A stretch of DNA of 64,000 nt from Alternaria dauci. Lineage: Eukaryota; Ascomycota; Dothideomycetes; Pleosporales; Pleosporaceae. The stretch's first letter is position 1. Each line of letters begins with the position of its first letter. The stretch lies in the NCBI RefSeq assembly GCF_042100115.1, contig NC_091275.1, positions 2,790,001-2,854,000 of the forward strand, given 5' to 3'. A program made the translations under genes and the position numbers. Shown here piece after piece: positions 12,327 through 24,088 of this stretch. The notes under the pieces are model-generated. The model searched no databases. It was given only the letters and a program-made list of their open reading frames with translations, and was not told the DNA's origin.

Positions 12327-13334
12327 TTTCACTAATACCTTTCTACGCCTCTATTGACCTTACCTTAATGACCAACGCCGCATCCGATACCACGGTATTT
12401 CCTTTAGTCTCAACATACCATTTCAAAAGCAGTCCTTGGTCTCTGCGACGCTTGCTTTTGGGTCTCCTTCATCTCTGGCACTTCTAGGATTTGATACCTC
12501 TTACGCATGGTATGCCAGCGGAAAGCAAGAGTACAACACTCCCACTGAGGTTCACTCATTCTGCCTTCGGGTGTCTTTCGGCGAGCCTTCATCCGTGTTC
12601 TACTTTAGCGCGCTAGCATTCCTGGGATACCAGGCTTGTCTCTGCATCTTCACTCTTCCTTTGTCGCTTACCTTCATCTCGGCGGGGCCCTTGGCTGCGT
12701 ACGTCGAGCGCGCTTCATGTATATTGAGGGCAGTTGCTGTTTGTCATGCTTTTTAGCCTCTATAGTCAGGGAGACTTCGGTCTATTGTTTCGTGCGCGAC
12801 CAGGAGGACGCATTTGTTTACGCGACTTTGCAGTTGTTACGACAAGAGGGCATTCAGACTCTGGGTGAGGCATGGACCGGTGCGAGCATGGCGCTGTCAC
12901 ATAAGGAGGACACTGGCTGAAGAGCTGGCACGAGAAGAGAGTGTATAGCTGGCTCTTCTCTGACCTTTTTAGACGTGGATCAGCGGCTACTATCCCAAGC
13001 TTGGCATTTGCCGCTCAGCGAACTGATGATTAACCCCGTAATGAAATGTATATTCTCAATCTCTGCTCACTCGCAGCAAGCGACTTGTTGAATGCAGCAT
13101 CAGTCATACAAACCTCGTTCACAATCATGGCCGTCGGCACACGCCGATGCCCTTATCAAGGTCACGAGCGACCTCCGCAAAGTGGGTTTCTGTAGCACAG
13201 AACTACCTAATTCGGGCCAGTGCAGTCCGTGTAGTGCGGCGCTAAACCCCACTTGCTTACTTGACAACACCTACTCTGCGACGTACAGCTTTGTGATCTC
13301 TGTACACCTTTCTCAAACACACAGCAACACAAAC
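12327..13334. other. Intergenic region: PDE2 3' end and URC4 promoter
   Basis: About 1 kb without a supported gene. It should hold the PDE2 3' UTR and the URC4 promoter. An upstream in-frame ATG at 13092 extends the URC4 frame, but the added residues are low-quality and the ATG at 13335 has the better context, so I treat 13092-13334 as leader. Confidence 0.5.
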
Positions 13335-14794
13335 ATGGACGACAAAGTCAAATACCTCCTCTCGCTCAGCGCGGTGCGAGAGCGTGCTAAGATTGTAGGA
13401 GAGGCCGCCGAGGCCGGCAAACTGAGTCACTTTGATGTGCACGAGGAGCGCTTGGGCGAGGCTGCGGATTATGTGACTTCTGTCATCAAGGTTCGTTGTC
13501 AAGGTCATTGAGCTATTCAGTGATGAAGGTACTGATTTTGTATTCACTAGCGCGACTTTGGTCCAGATAAATTCCACACCATCCCGCCTCACGGTCGCTG
13601 GCAGCACTTTGAAGTCGGCGGCGTGCCCCGCATCGCCAACTTGCTCGATGAGTGGAAGGAATCTGGATGTGACGATCTGGAGCTGACTCGTCGTTTGATT
13701 GATCTGTTTTTCGTTTCGGTGCTGTTGGATGCTGGTGCGGGAGATCACTGGCGGTATGTGGAGCCAGGGACGAAGACAGAGTACGAGAGGAGTGAGGGCA
13801 TAGCGGTGGCGAGTTTGTACATGTTCAAGAGTTGGGGATTCGCTGCGAAGAAGGACGGGGGACCGATTGTTGATGGTGAGTATGCGCTCTGCGGTTGAAC
13901 GAGGACGGAGCTGACTGCGTTGCGTGTAGGAAAGGGACTACAAGATTTGAAGACGGAGACACTAGCAGAAGGCTTCCAGATTTCGGAAAGCAATCCCATG
14001 CTAGGCGTTGATTCTCGAGCCAACTTGTTACGCAGTCTGGGAAAGTCATTGCTTTCTCACCCTACCATCTTCGGCGAACAAGGCCGTCCAGGAAACGTTG
14101 TTGGTACGTTTGTCTTTTACACAATGACTATACCAAGAACTCACCAAATACTATAGACTACATGAAGACCACGACTTCCGATCCTTCAACGCTAGATATT
14201 CTAACATTCTGGGATGTCCTCCAAAACCTACTCATCCCCATCTGGCCCCAAGACCGTACCGTGGTAAACGGCCAAGCCCTGGGTGACGCCTGGCCTCTAT
14301 CCACACTCAAAACGCAATCCAAAGGAGACAGCTCCGACGAAAGCAACTTCATCCAACCCTTCCACAAACTAACCCAGTGGCTCGCCTACTCCCTCACCGT
14401 CCCCTTTACCCGCATCCTCTCCCTAACATGGAAGAACATGTCTTCCATGACCGCACTCCCTGAATACCGCAACGGCGGTTTATTCGTCGACCTCGGCGTT
14501 CTGACTCTGAAACCTGCGTCTCTGGACCGTGGTCTGAAGGCTACTTCTGACGGAAGCGGTCTCCCTTCTTTCACTGCGGGAGACGATGCCATTGTCGAGT
14601 GGCGAGCAATGACGTTGGTGCTGGTGGATAAACTGTACAAGTTGGTCTTGCAGAGGATGGAAGGGGTGGAATTGAGTATGGCGCAGTTGCTCGAGGCAGG
14701 GACGTGGAAAGCGGGGAGGGAGGTCGCAAAGGAGAAGAGACCCAAGACGAAGAGCAGTCCGATTGTTATTTTGAGTGATGGGACGGTTTTCTGA
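13335..14794 (+). CDS. URC4: DUF1688 protein, uracil catabolism protein 4
   Basis: Four exons (13335-13490, 13551-13875, 13930-14103, 14157-14794) give 430 residues; all phases agree. The protein matches the DUF1688 family over its full length, starting with YLLSLSAVRERA and including RLIDLFFVSVLLDAGAGDHWRY, LPEYRNGGLFVDLGVL and DAIVEWRAMTLVLVDKL. URC4 belongs to the URC route, which lets some fungi and bacteria use uracil and uridine as nitrogen sources. Its exact reaction is not settled. The other URC genes, such as the GTP cyclohydrolase-like URC1, are not in this window. The start at 13335 follows 'cacaaac' and gives the usual N-terminus. The gene converges with the cysteine-rich membrane gene to its right. 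Confidence 0.88.
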
Positions 14795-14959
14795 GGTAGT
14801 AGTAGGGCTGTAGATTGGGGTATGATAGATGCAAGCATTACAGTAAGTACGTCAAGCTTGCTGCAACAATTGAAAAGTAGCCAAAGGTCTGTCATCACAG
14901 CCAAAAAAAAAATCATGACAGACTAGCGAGAAAAAAAAACCTACATTCTTCGCAAATCC

Positions 14960-16557
14960 TCACGTTCGTCCCCTCAACCCGTTTCCTACATCTCTCCTCC
15001 CCGCCCCTTGCCCATCCATCCTATCCCTCTCCGGCGACGCATCATCCAACACACCCAAACGATACGCCCCTACCCTTTCCCCTAGCTCCCCATCTCCCCT
15101 CCGTTCTCCACGTCCCTGCTGCTCAAAAGCCATAGCCTTCGTACCCCTCGACCCCCAATCGTGAGGCGCCATCCACGCCTGCGGTGGCGGATTCGAGTTT
15201 TGCATCTGCCCATCTATAGAGTTCTGCTCGCTCTTCCACATCCTGCCCAGTACCGGTGATTCCGGCTGTAATTCCCCCGCGCTATCTAATTCGTTTCTCA
15301 TTCCGTCGCAGGATAGTTCGGATGGACCCCTCGCGTGGCCGTACATGAATTCGTGGCCACGGAACTGCGCTGGTGTGAGAGCGGAAACGGGAGGGGTGGA
15401 GTTGGGGAGTTCTTGGGGTAGGGTGTGCCAGTTGTGTGCGGGATTGTGGTTGTCAGAGGCGTAATTTGGATCGTGGTGGGCGTAGGCTATCTGGAGCGGA
15501 TTTTGAGGATCGTAAGGGGACTGCGGGTGCTGGCTAAGAGGAGAGGGTTGGTTGTAAAAGGTGCTGTTGAAGCCTGGGTTGGGTGATGTGTAGGTCGGCG
15601 GGGCTGTATCTGTTATGTTAGTATGATACTTCAGTCCGTCAGTGAAAAAGATTCTCCTCGACTCACGGTCTTTTGGTTTCGATCGTATGTGTATGTAATG
15701 CCGTTGCCTTTGTTGTTCTTCCGTCATTCCGCCGATAGGTAGGCCGTCTTCTCTCTGCTCCATTCCGTCTGCACTCCCATCGTTCTTTCCTTTCTTCCTC
15801 CTGAAGCAAAGACACCATATTATGATTCCAACGACCGAAGCGAGCGCAAAAGCGCCACCTGCTGCGCCACCTGCTATAGCAGCGACTGGCGTTTTCTGTT
15901 CGGCTTGGACGGAAGCAGTGCCGGATGGGGATGTCGTGGTTGTTACAGGTGTAGTAGTGGATGAGGGTGCGTTTGCCACATTTACGGATGCGTCGCCGGT
16001 AGATGAAGATGGCGACGATGTAGTTGCAGTGCTGGATACTGCGGTAGATCCACCAGTGGCATGATAGGCGCTGAGCAGGTCCGGTCGATTGATGATGGCG
16101 GGCTCAAGATCGCCATCTGGACAGCCAGACTGGGCGCATGCGTTCGTTTTACAACATCCCCAGAAAGTTCCTGGACTTCATCAGCTAGCTCTCAGAAGTT
16201 CTATTCTAATCGTAACTTGGATCGACGGTCTTCGGTATACATCCAGGGATAATCAGTCTTGAATGGCGACTCACCACTAGCAGTGCATGTGTAGAACTTG
16301 CTCCCAGTTCCGCACGTCGCATCCGGAAACGTTCCATACGCGGCAGGGTCGAAAGCACCCGGATACAAGTTCCCTTGCGCACAAGTGATTTCGCATGGAT
16401 CTCTCGCGCAGCAGCCTACGAAGAATCTGGACCCATGTTAGCGATTGGAGATGATAACGAAGACGGTCCCTCACGTTCCATAGCCGCACGACCACCACGT
16501 ACCCCCAGAAGGACAGGAAGGAGAGAACGCCTGTCTGCTAGTGATGTTGATCGACAT
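14960..16557 (-). CDS. Cysteine-rich single-pass membrane protein, paralogue A
   Basis: Exons 16475-16557, 16275-16426, 15667-16170 and 14960-15609 give 462 residues in frame. The N-terminal 100 residues carry two cysteine-rich units. The first has a CPSGGTWWSC start, an FVGCCARDPC core and an NLYPG end. The second has SKFYTC, then GTFWGCCKTNAC, then GDLEP. A Ser/Thr-rich linker follows, then one membrane helix (AAIAGGAAGGAFALASVVGI, continuing IIWCLCF) with a basic RRKKGK stop. The tail is long, Pro/Asn/Gln-rich and starts with a PPTY motif. There is no classical signal peptide before the cysteine domain. Architecture suggests a cell-surface protein with an outside cysteine domain and a cytoplasmic tail. 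I do not recognise a named family. It is a paralogue of the gene at 17715-18790, with introns in matching places. Confidence 0.75.
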
Positions 16558-17714
16558 GATTCGAGGCGATGAGGCCCATCGATGGCAGATGACGCAAGTA
16601 CGACCAACGTGGAACAGCAGCGGCGACTGGAATCCAACAAGAGCTCTTCAAACTGGGTGATTCGAAATAGGCAAATAAAATTCGAAAGGAAGTCAAACTG
16701 AAACTCGAACACAGCCATAAGTTGGCATATCTAGTGGGTGGTGAGCGCATAGACCTACGAACAAAGGGCAACCCTGCGGCTCAGCAATCCTTTTGGTACG
16801 CATCACGACTACCGTATCTACGACGCGTTTCCTCTCCAATCTTCGGGCTGAGAAATACCAAGGAAGCCTGCATACATGACCACATGATGGGGGCCAGCCT
16901 TTCGGGTGTTACCTGCAAGTGAGAAATCTGACGCATGTCGTGCATAGTTCCTCAGCACTACGAAGCTGCTAGAACCCTATCTCTTTTTTAGATCGCAACG
17001 TTACCTGGAAGGTGTACGCGGGTCGATATTCGAACGTATCAGCTAGAACGTAGTGAGTACCCTATCGCGAATGTACTTGTCGCGTTCCAACCCAGAAATA
17101 GGAACACCAGCCACTACTGCTGTCCACCGCACTATTGCGCAAAGCTGACCGGTAGGAGCAGCAGCAGAAAGAGTTTGGACAACGAGAAACATGCAGATCT
17201 TGGGAGTAATTAGTATGACGAAGGGTACGAGGTGGTGTGAGGGATAACCGGAATAAGTTAATGGCTGCCGCGTGGCGGCGCAGTGAGATGCATTGTGGGA
17301 GGCTGACGTTTGGCTGGGCCTTAGCTTGAGGGTGGCCGCTTTTGGTCGCACCGCGTGCGGGATTACGGAGAAGCTCATGTCTTCTGATCTCTGACGCCAG
17401 CGCGATAACTTGGTCTAATAGTATACATTTTTGTCTATTTAGTCGGGGTGTTGTCGCGAATTACAGTGAAAACTTCAGATAACCAATGCTCCTTCGGAAG
17501 GGGAAAAGGGGCAGCTTAGGCAGATCTTCTTCGACAGGGTTTCGATTCTCTATGAACATTTAATAATTTGGATGTTAGATTATACATGTGCGCTCCTTTG
17601 TTAGAATGGGTATGATATGCAGGTACAGTATAAGGTCCAATGAAACCACCCAAATACAAGGACCTAAGCGAAAAAGATACGAGAATTCCATGAAACGATA
17701 TAGCCTTCGCGTAA
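16558..17714. other. Intergenic region between the cysteine-rich paralogues
   Basis: About 1.16 kb. It should contain the promoter of paralogue A and the 3' end of paralogue B. I see no gene, and no leftover copy of the cysteine-rich domain that would point to a third, decayed duplicate. Confidence 0.45.
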
Positions 17715-18790
17715 TCAATTCCTTTGTGACAGCCCTTCTTCAGTCATCACTCCCAGCCCTCGACCTTGGCTCGCTCGCTTAGCCATATCATTCGAGAATC
17801 CTGTTTGTACGGGTCGAGGGGAGACTTGCGGTGACTCCAACTCGGAGGGAGGAGCGGGTCCTGAGGCATCGGCAGGAAGTTCAGAGAATCGTCGAGTATC
17901 TACATCATTCGATGCACCAGCAGGGAGTTCGGAGTATCGGTGTGTGTTGGATGAAGAGACCTCCGCTGGCAGCTCTTGGGGTTCGCTTGCGTGGCTGGCA
18001 TATTGGTGGTATGATTGATGGCCCTTGTTAGGGGAGTTGTCTTGGTAAGAGCCCTGGATAGGCGCAGAGTATGTAGGAGGTGCTGTTATGACTGTTAGCG
18101 TATCGTGAGATGAGTTGATGAGAAAGCGTACGTGATTGGCCGTGAAACTGTGACGAGTGCCTGTTGTGGTCGTGCTTCTCGTTGTTCATCATTGGAACCA
18201 TGGCCGCTGCGCCCATATCGCCTTCGGCAGGCTTCTGGTTACGTCTCTTGCGAAGGACAAAGAAGATAATCAGTCCAATGATAGCAAGGCCGACGACACC
18301 TCCGACCACTCCGCCAACAATAGGACCAGTATTGCTCTTTTTATCATCTGGTGTGGAGCTTGCGCTTGGGGTTGCGCTCGTGGTATTGGAGCCGTAGGTG
18401 CTGAACTGCTCTGGTCGGCCCATGAAGGCAGGAACTAAATCTCCGGTCGGACATACGGCCCCTGGTGTTGCTTTGCATGGATCTGTTTTGCAACATCCCC
18501 AGAAAGTGCCTGAAAAGCCGCATGTATAAAAGTCGCTGTTTACTTCGCAACTGGCGCCTGCGAATTCTCCGTGATGTGAAGCGTTGTATCCACCAGGGCG
18601 GATGTCTCCTTGTTGGCAACCAATGGAACACGGATCGTTCGTGCAACAACCAACAAAATTACTTCCACCTTGAGCGTCACAGGCATACCTGGAGTTGATT
18701 TAGTATTCAGGTTGCTCATGAGTTCTGGGGTTTGCCTTACCACTGGCCTCCCTTTGGGCAATGGAAATCGTAAAACGATGAATTAGACAT
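17715..18790 (-). CDS. Cysteine-rich single-pass membrane protein, paralogue B
   Basis: Exons 18741-18790, 18132-18688 and 17715-18082 give 324 residues. The N-terminus holds the same two cysteine-rich units as paralogue A: CPKGGQWYAC, NFVGCCTNDPC, GDIRPGGY, then SDFYTC, GTFWGCCKTDPC and GDLVP. A Ser/Thr linker, a Gly/Val/Ile membrane helix (GGVVGGVVGLAIIGLIIFFV) and a basic RKRRNQK stop follow. The cytoplasmic tail starts at a PPTYSAP motif and repeats R-[YF]-SELPA-[GD]-AS twice. I placed the last acceptor at 18083 (49-nt intron) because an acceptor at 18092 would leave the branch site touching the splice site; both keep frame. The function is unknown; the shape suggests a wall or surface sensor. 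There is no signal peptide before the cysteine domain. Confidence 0.75.
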
Positions 18791-20777
18791 GATGTAAATA
18801 GCTCCAATACCCAAAAATAAGCCTTCGATGTGTAATGTTTACAGTGAAGTATATTGTTGCAAGCCAAACGGCACAAAAACAAAGATGGGACCAGAGCGAG
18901 AGAGGTACAGCGAATCCTAGTAGGAAGACGGTAGATATGATAAACAACGGGGCCTGTCAGCTAGATTAGAGATGAACAGCACACGGACAAACTTGTATCT
19001 CCATGTCTCCAAGCACGCGGAGGGAACGCCTGAATGAGGCGTTACCTGATCGGTAGCACTGCAGGAAGACATTGTGCATAGCACCCGCCAATAGAGGATC
19101 ACGCGTATTCGAATGTGGTATAGTAGATACTCCGCCTTATGGTGGCTGGCCTTGTGTGGTGTATTTTGGTGTACTGTCAGAAGCTTGTCCGCATAATTCG
19201 CGTTAGGTAGCTGGAACAAGGTAAGCGAAGGATTGACGAGCCCGGAGCCCGACCCGTACCCCGTGGCAGGATTTGATCTGAGCGTGAGAGCCTCAGCACA
19301 GCCTTCTTCCATCGCGGGAGCAACGGCGTGCACAGCGGAAAGTCGACGCGATGCTACAGTGTCAGGCCTACTACCAACACGTCACAAAGCACAAACCCAT
19401 CTGTTCTCTTTCTTGGTGGCATTTTGTCAAATAACCCACCACAGACCTCAGGCGTACATAAGGCGGTGTGGCATAGTGGCAATCACCACTTCGTTTCCTT
19501 TGGTGGCGTCGTTAATCGAAATGACATCCCAGATGCGCTTAGGAATGGGGCCAATTCTCAACAGCGCGCGCGGGCCCCACAAGATGTCAGCATGAGCCAA
19601 CATTACCCCGAGAAGACTGTAAAGTCAGGCTCGATGTCTTAGAAATCGTGCTCATCGACACTCAGTCGCCACGTTATGCGACAAAATCAGGGCTCGCCGA
19701 CCTGAGGAGATGATGCGGCTGTACGGGTAGGTCAGCCGTAAGCAGTCGGTTTGGCGTCTGCGTTCCGCTCTTGAAGTCGCTTGTGGCGCGGCTGAAGCCA
19801 AGAAGAGTTGTCTTTTGTGCTTCAGATGCCGCTCTTAGAATCGAGGGTATCCTACGTTTAGCCAATATCACTTAGTCGGATCGTTCAAAGCCCAGACTAA
19901 TATGTGGAAACCTAAACAGAAGAACAGCGCACCGTACTTGGCTGAAAGGGGCTTAGGCGGCCAAGCTCTGGAGTCCGATTTCATAAGTACAGCCTGGTTG
20001 CCTTGTTGCAGTGCCTGAGGGCGAAGCGGCTGTGCTTAGACGGTACAGCCTCGATGGGGAAAATCAAGCGTGTTGTTGCGGCTACCTCCTAACGGCTACA
20101 AACATCCGCTGAAGCGAACATGGTGAGCTACATATGTCAAGCCGACGCTGCCGCTTCGGCCTGGACCTTTGAGCTGAGAGCTCTACGTTCTGCAAAACTA
20201 CCATGCGCATTGCAAATAACGAATTCATGGCTCATGGGCCAAGGAGTTTGCGCGACCACCTTGGCAAGGATGCAGCGATAAGGGCGGTGACGAATATAAG
20301 AGCGTCCGAAATCACGTCGAAACGCGGTAGAGGATAAGAAACATGGCTGAAAGAGGTGGTATGCGACTTTTAAGAGTTACGGTCGGTTTTCTCCGTGAGG
20401 AGATGGCGTTGGAGGATGGACGCGTGGTGCGCACGAGCCTCTCCGACTGGGGCCCGTACATCGTCACCGCGGGGAAGCTATCGTGGCTATCTCCAGTGAC
20501 AGCACAGCAGGCATACCGCAACAACATCCAGCGAATGGCATGCGGAGGATGCGAGAAACTTGTTCATTCCCGGTTCCATCGATGACTTGATACATGCGTC
20601 GCGCCAATGTGATCCCAGCGGTGATGTGACCAGCCTCCCAAGCATAATCGGGTGGCTGGCAGACAGTTTCAAGCACCCGCCTTCTCAAGTAGAAAACTTC
20701 TCCACGCCCAGCTACGAAAAACTTTACAATGCTATCATTCCTTGAAGACTCCACTTGATTAGTGTACCGAAGACGAT
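18791..20777. other. Gene-free region upstream of the DUF3433 gene
   Basis: About 2 kb without a gene I can support. It lies between two divergent genes, so it should hold both promoters. Short frames here (for example 18917-19333 minus and 20343-20585 plus) have no family resemblance. I saw no tRNA-like B box and no obvious repeat. Confidence 0.45.
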
Positions 20778-23548
20778 ATGAGTGTGGAGCCTGAATTCCA
20801 ACTCAAGCAAACCAACGGTAGGTAAGCTGCCCAAGCTATTCACGATGCGCATCAGGCTGACCGAGGTAACCAGTCTCTCAACCTCAACTGTCCCACCAAA
20901 CCTCGCAACAGAGCGTTGCCGCTTCACTGGCTGCTTCCGAAGGCTACTATAGCGCGTCAGAGCACGCGTCTAGTTCGAGCGAAGAAAGACAGCCTCTCTA
21001 CCGGACACCACCTTCCAACCGAACACCAGCGCAAAGTCATGAGCAGTTGGTGCCACACACTGACGTCCCAATAACATCTCTACGAGGCATCGGTATCCCA
21101 CGGCAGCAGCCTCAGCCTTCTTTTACCCACGGACGCCCTCAGTCACCCGCTGTGTCTACCATTGCCGAGGAGACGAGACCAGACACGCGCGACGCGAGGC
21201 GCTCCCAACTACTGTCCAACATGGACACCGAATCGCAGGCAACCACACCGGGCCAGGACACCACGCCATACATCCGGTTTGCTATCGACCAGCTTACGCG
21301 GGACGAGGAGGTCAGAGGATCGAGGATATACCCAGAGGTTCGGCCCGAGGACGACGATGACGACTATCCTGTCGATAGGATCGTCCACGACAATGGCCTG
21401 GGATACATGGCCCAGGAGCAGAGGACACAGCAAAGGATGTCGCAACAAATACCACGGAAACCCTTGAGAAATTCAGCCACACCGCTTGCGAAAGCCCCAG
21501 CACCCATGGCTACCACACAACCCTACAACCCGCACTATCAATCCCAGCAGAACAGGCAACACGGGTCGCCTTCGCCTCCTCGGTCACAAGACGACGTCTT
21601 TGTAGCCCACACTCAACATGCGCCGCTCCACTTCCTCCCGGCCATCCTCCGCCCACTTTGGCTTGGTATCTTCATGTTCCTATGCATCCTTATGCTCGCT
21701 GCACTGATCTTCGCCGCGGTTTACTCCAACCGCAACGACGTCAACGGCCTATGGAACTACAATGCTTTTGGCGATAGCCGCTACTTTGTCTTCCAATATC
21801 TCCCAACCCTACTGGGAATGTTCTTGCTGCTTTGGCTCATCCAGATCCAGACGGCTCTCCAGCGCCTCATTCCCTTCATCTCAATGGCTTCTGATTCTTT
21901 TCACAAGCGATCTGAAGCTGTCTTCCTCCGACTGTACCCCATGCAGTTCTTGTTGCCCAACTTTGAGCACTTCCGCTCTGGACACCCCGGCGTCGGAGTT
22001 TTCTTCTTCATATCATGGTTGTTTACTTGGACGATACCCCTTCTTGCGTCTGCTTTCAACGTACGTTATGACTTGGAACGTAGTGTCTGGCGATGGGTAG
22101 CCGTCCAAGGCGTCGTCTGGACCATCGTTGTTCTTTACATTCTTCTCGTCGTCGCCCTGATCTATTTGCTGGTTTTCCTTATCCGCAACCCGACTGGTCT
22201 GAAGTGGGATCCTCGATCGCTCGCCGATATCATCTCGCTTCTCGAGCGCTCGAACAATCTCACAGATTACAACGGTTCCGAGACATTTGAAAAGGGCGAT
22301 TGGCATCTTGTCAGCAACCGCGCAGATCGCCTCGGATACTGGACAACCACTCAGAGACCTAGCGACGTCTTCTACGGCATCGGTGAAGAGGGTGCTGGAA
22401 TCCGGAGGTTCTCGGTCCAGCAGGGGCGCATCACGGAGAAGGGAGCAGAGCGCTCCAATTCTGAGCCAGGCCAGGGCAACGATTTCACCATCCGCACTGA
22501 CATCCGCAACCCGAGCGTACGACTACGATATCTTCCATGGTATCTGAAGGACACTTCCGTCATTGCATGGATCGTCATCGCCGGAGTTTTGTTGGTTGCC
22601 TTTTTTGTCGTCAGTTTTGTGAACGACGCTGTTCGTCTTGGATTCCTGCCCCAGGTCTTCGCCCGCACAGGCTCAGATGGCTTCTCGGCTTCAAACTTCC
22701 TCTACTCCTTCATCCCGGCGCTGATTGCCAACTTCCTCTTCCTGGCCTTCTTGTCCTTGGACTACTCCCTACGTGTCCTCCAGCCTTATATTGCGCTCTC
22801 CGCAAAGGGTGGAGCCACCGCCGAAGCCTCCCTGCTCGTCGACTATGCCTGTCGCCTACCTCTCTCGGTCACTCTATCAGCGCTCGAGAACAGGCATTGG
22901 CAAACAGCAGTTCTGTCTTTTGTCTCGTTGACATCGGCCACCATTCCTGTTCTTGCTGGAGGCTGCTTCTGGACGCAATACTACGGCAGCGAAGACGTCG
23001 TCCGTGTCGCAGCAGAGCTTGCAGGATACTACGCCCTCTGCTTCTTCCTCGCCTTGTACGCTATCAGCCTCCTCGCTCTCTTGCCAGGTCGCCGCCGAGC
23101 CGCCCTTCCTCACCGCAGCAACACTCTCTCTGAGATCATCAGCTGGGTATACCAATCTCCCATCCTCGCCGACCGCGCCTTCTCTCGTCCACAGACAAAG
23201 CCCGAGCTCGTAGCAAAGCTAATGGGAACCACGTACGCCGAGCGCACATGGGCGCAATCTGCCTTTTCCCTGGTCCGCCCGTCGCGCAACAACCTGCGCA
23301 ACGAAGAGGCTGCCGAACCTGCCCTGGGCGACAAGAACAAGGGCAAAGAACGCAAGAGCGACAAGCACAACTCCTACACCGATCCTCACAAGATTCGTTA
23401 TGGCTTCGGTATCCACATAGGCCGCGATGGTCTCGAGCACCTCGGTATCGACCGCGTACACCGCGGTGGAGAAAGGAGTGGTCGCGAGCTTGTCATCTGG
23501 GAAGAGCAGCAACAGAGTAAGAGGAAGAGTTGGACGAGCCAGGCTTAG
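20778..23548 (+). CDS. DUF3433 polytopic membrane protein (Neurospora 'spray'-like)
   Basis: Two exons, 20778-20817 and 20874-23548, give 904 residues. The first exon (MSVEPEFQLKQTN) is short, but the join to VSQPQLSHQ is in phase and leads into an unbroken frame. The first 200 residues are hydrophilic and probably cytosolic. Then come two blocks of membrane helices: about residues 210-400 (PAILRPLWLGIFMFLCILML, LPTLLGMFLLLWLI, VGVFFFISWLFTWTIPLLAS) and about 570-770. Each block carries the DUF3433-type pattern. A soluble Arg/Ser-rich loop lies between them, and the tail holds a conserved RYGFGIHIGRDGLEHLGIDR segment. In Neurospora a member called spray affects hyphal branching and calcium distribution; I take the same broad role here by family only. 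Confidence 0.82.
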
Positions 23549-24088
23549 GCTTCTCACACTCACACTCACACATACACACGAACGTAACGCAACGCACGTT
23601 TACGACTACAACCGCGCTCGCATGCAATATTCGAGCTTTTGTTTCCACAGCACAGTCACATTTTAGCATCGGCGTTTTTTGGGTGGTGGTTTACCATTAT
23701 TTTCAGGACTCACGGGACTCACGGCATTTTGAGATGACTGGCGCATTGATTTTTGGAATAGAACGAATCTTACGCAACGTAAAAAGAATTGTATAGTACG
23801 ATATGGTAATAGTTGGGAGGGAATTTTTGGATACATAACGTGGGACTTTCTCCCATGTTGTAATGATATGTACACGGGAAAGGCAGGCATGATAGGCCTA
23901 AGTAATTATGAGAGCTGGATAGAGCAGCGACGTGGATGACGATGATGATGATGAATATGGAGAGAATGACAACATACCAACGCACACATTGTGATGCGAT
24001 TGGAGATTTAGAACCTTTGTTTCCTCAACTCGTTGTATTTGATGCATCTGAAGTGTGAAAAGTCTTTGATATTCAAGTCTCAAAACGA
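23549..24088. other. Convergent 3' regions of the DUF3433 and MET1 genes
   Basis: 540 bp between two genes that run toward each other. It begins with a short CA/CT-rich simple repeat (about 23551-23580) and is otherwise AT-richer than its surroundings, as expected for 3' UTRs. No gene seen. Confidence 0.5.

Noticed and set aside
13092..13334. Upstream in-frame ATG as the URC4 start
   Set aside because: The added 81 residues have no family resemblance; ATG 13335 gives the usual DUF1688 N-terminus.
18083..18131. Acceptor at 18092 giving a 40-nt intron in paralogue B
   Set aside because: The branch-like CTAAC would touch the AG. The acceptor nine bases downstream keeps frame and gives a normal 49-nt intron and a PPTY motif as in paralogue A.
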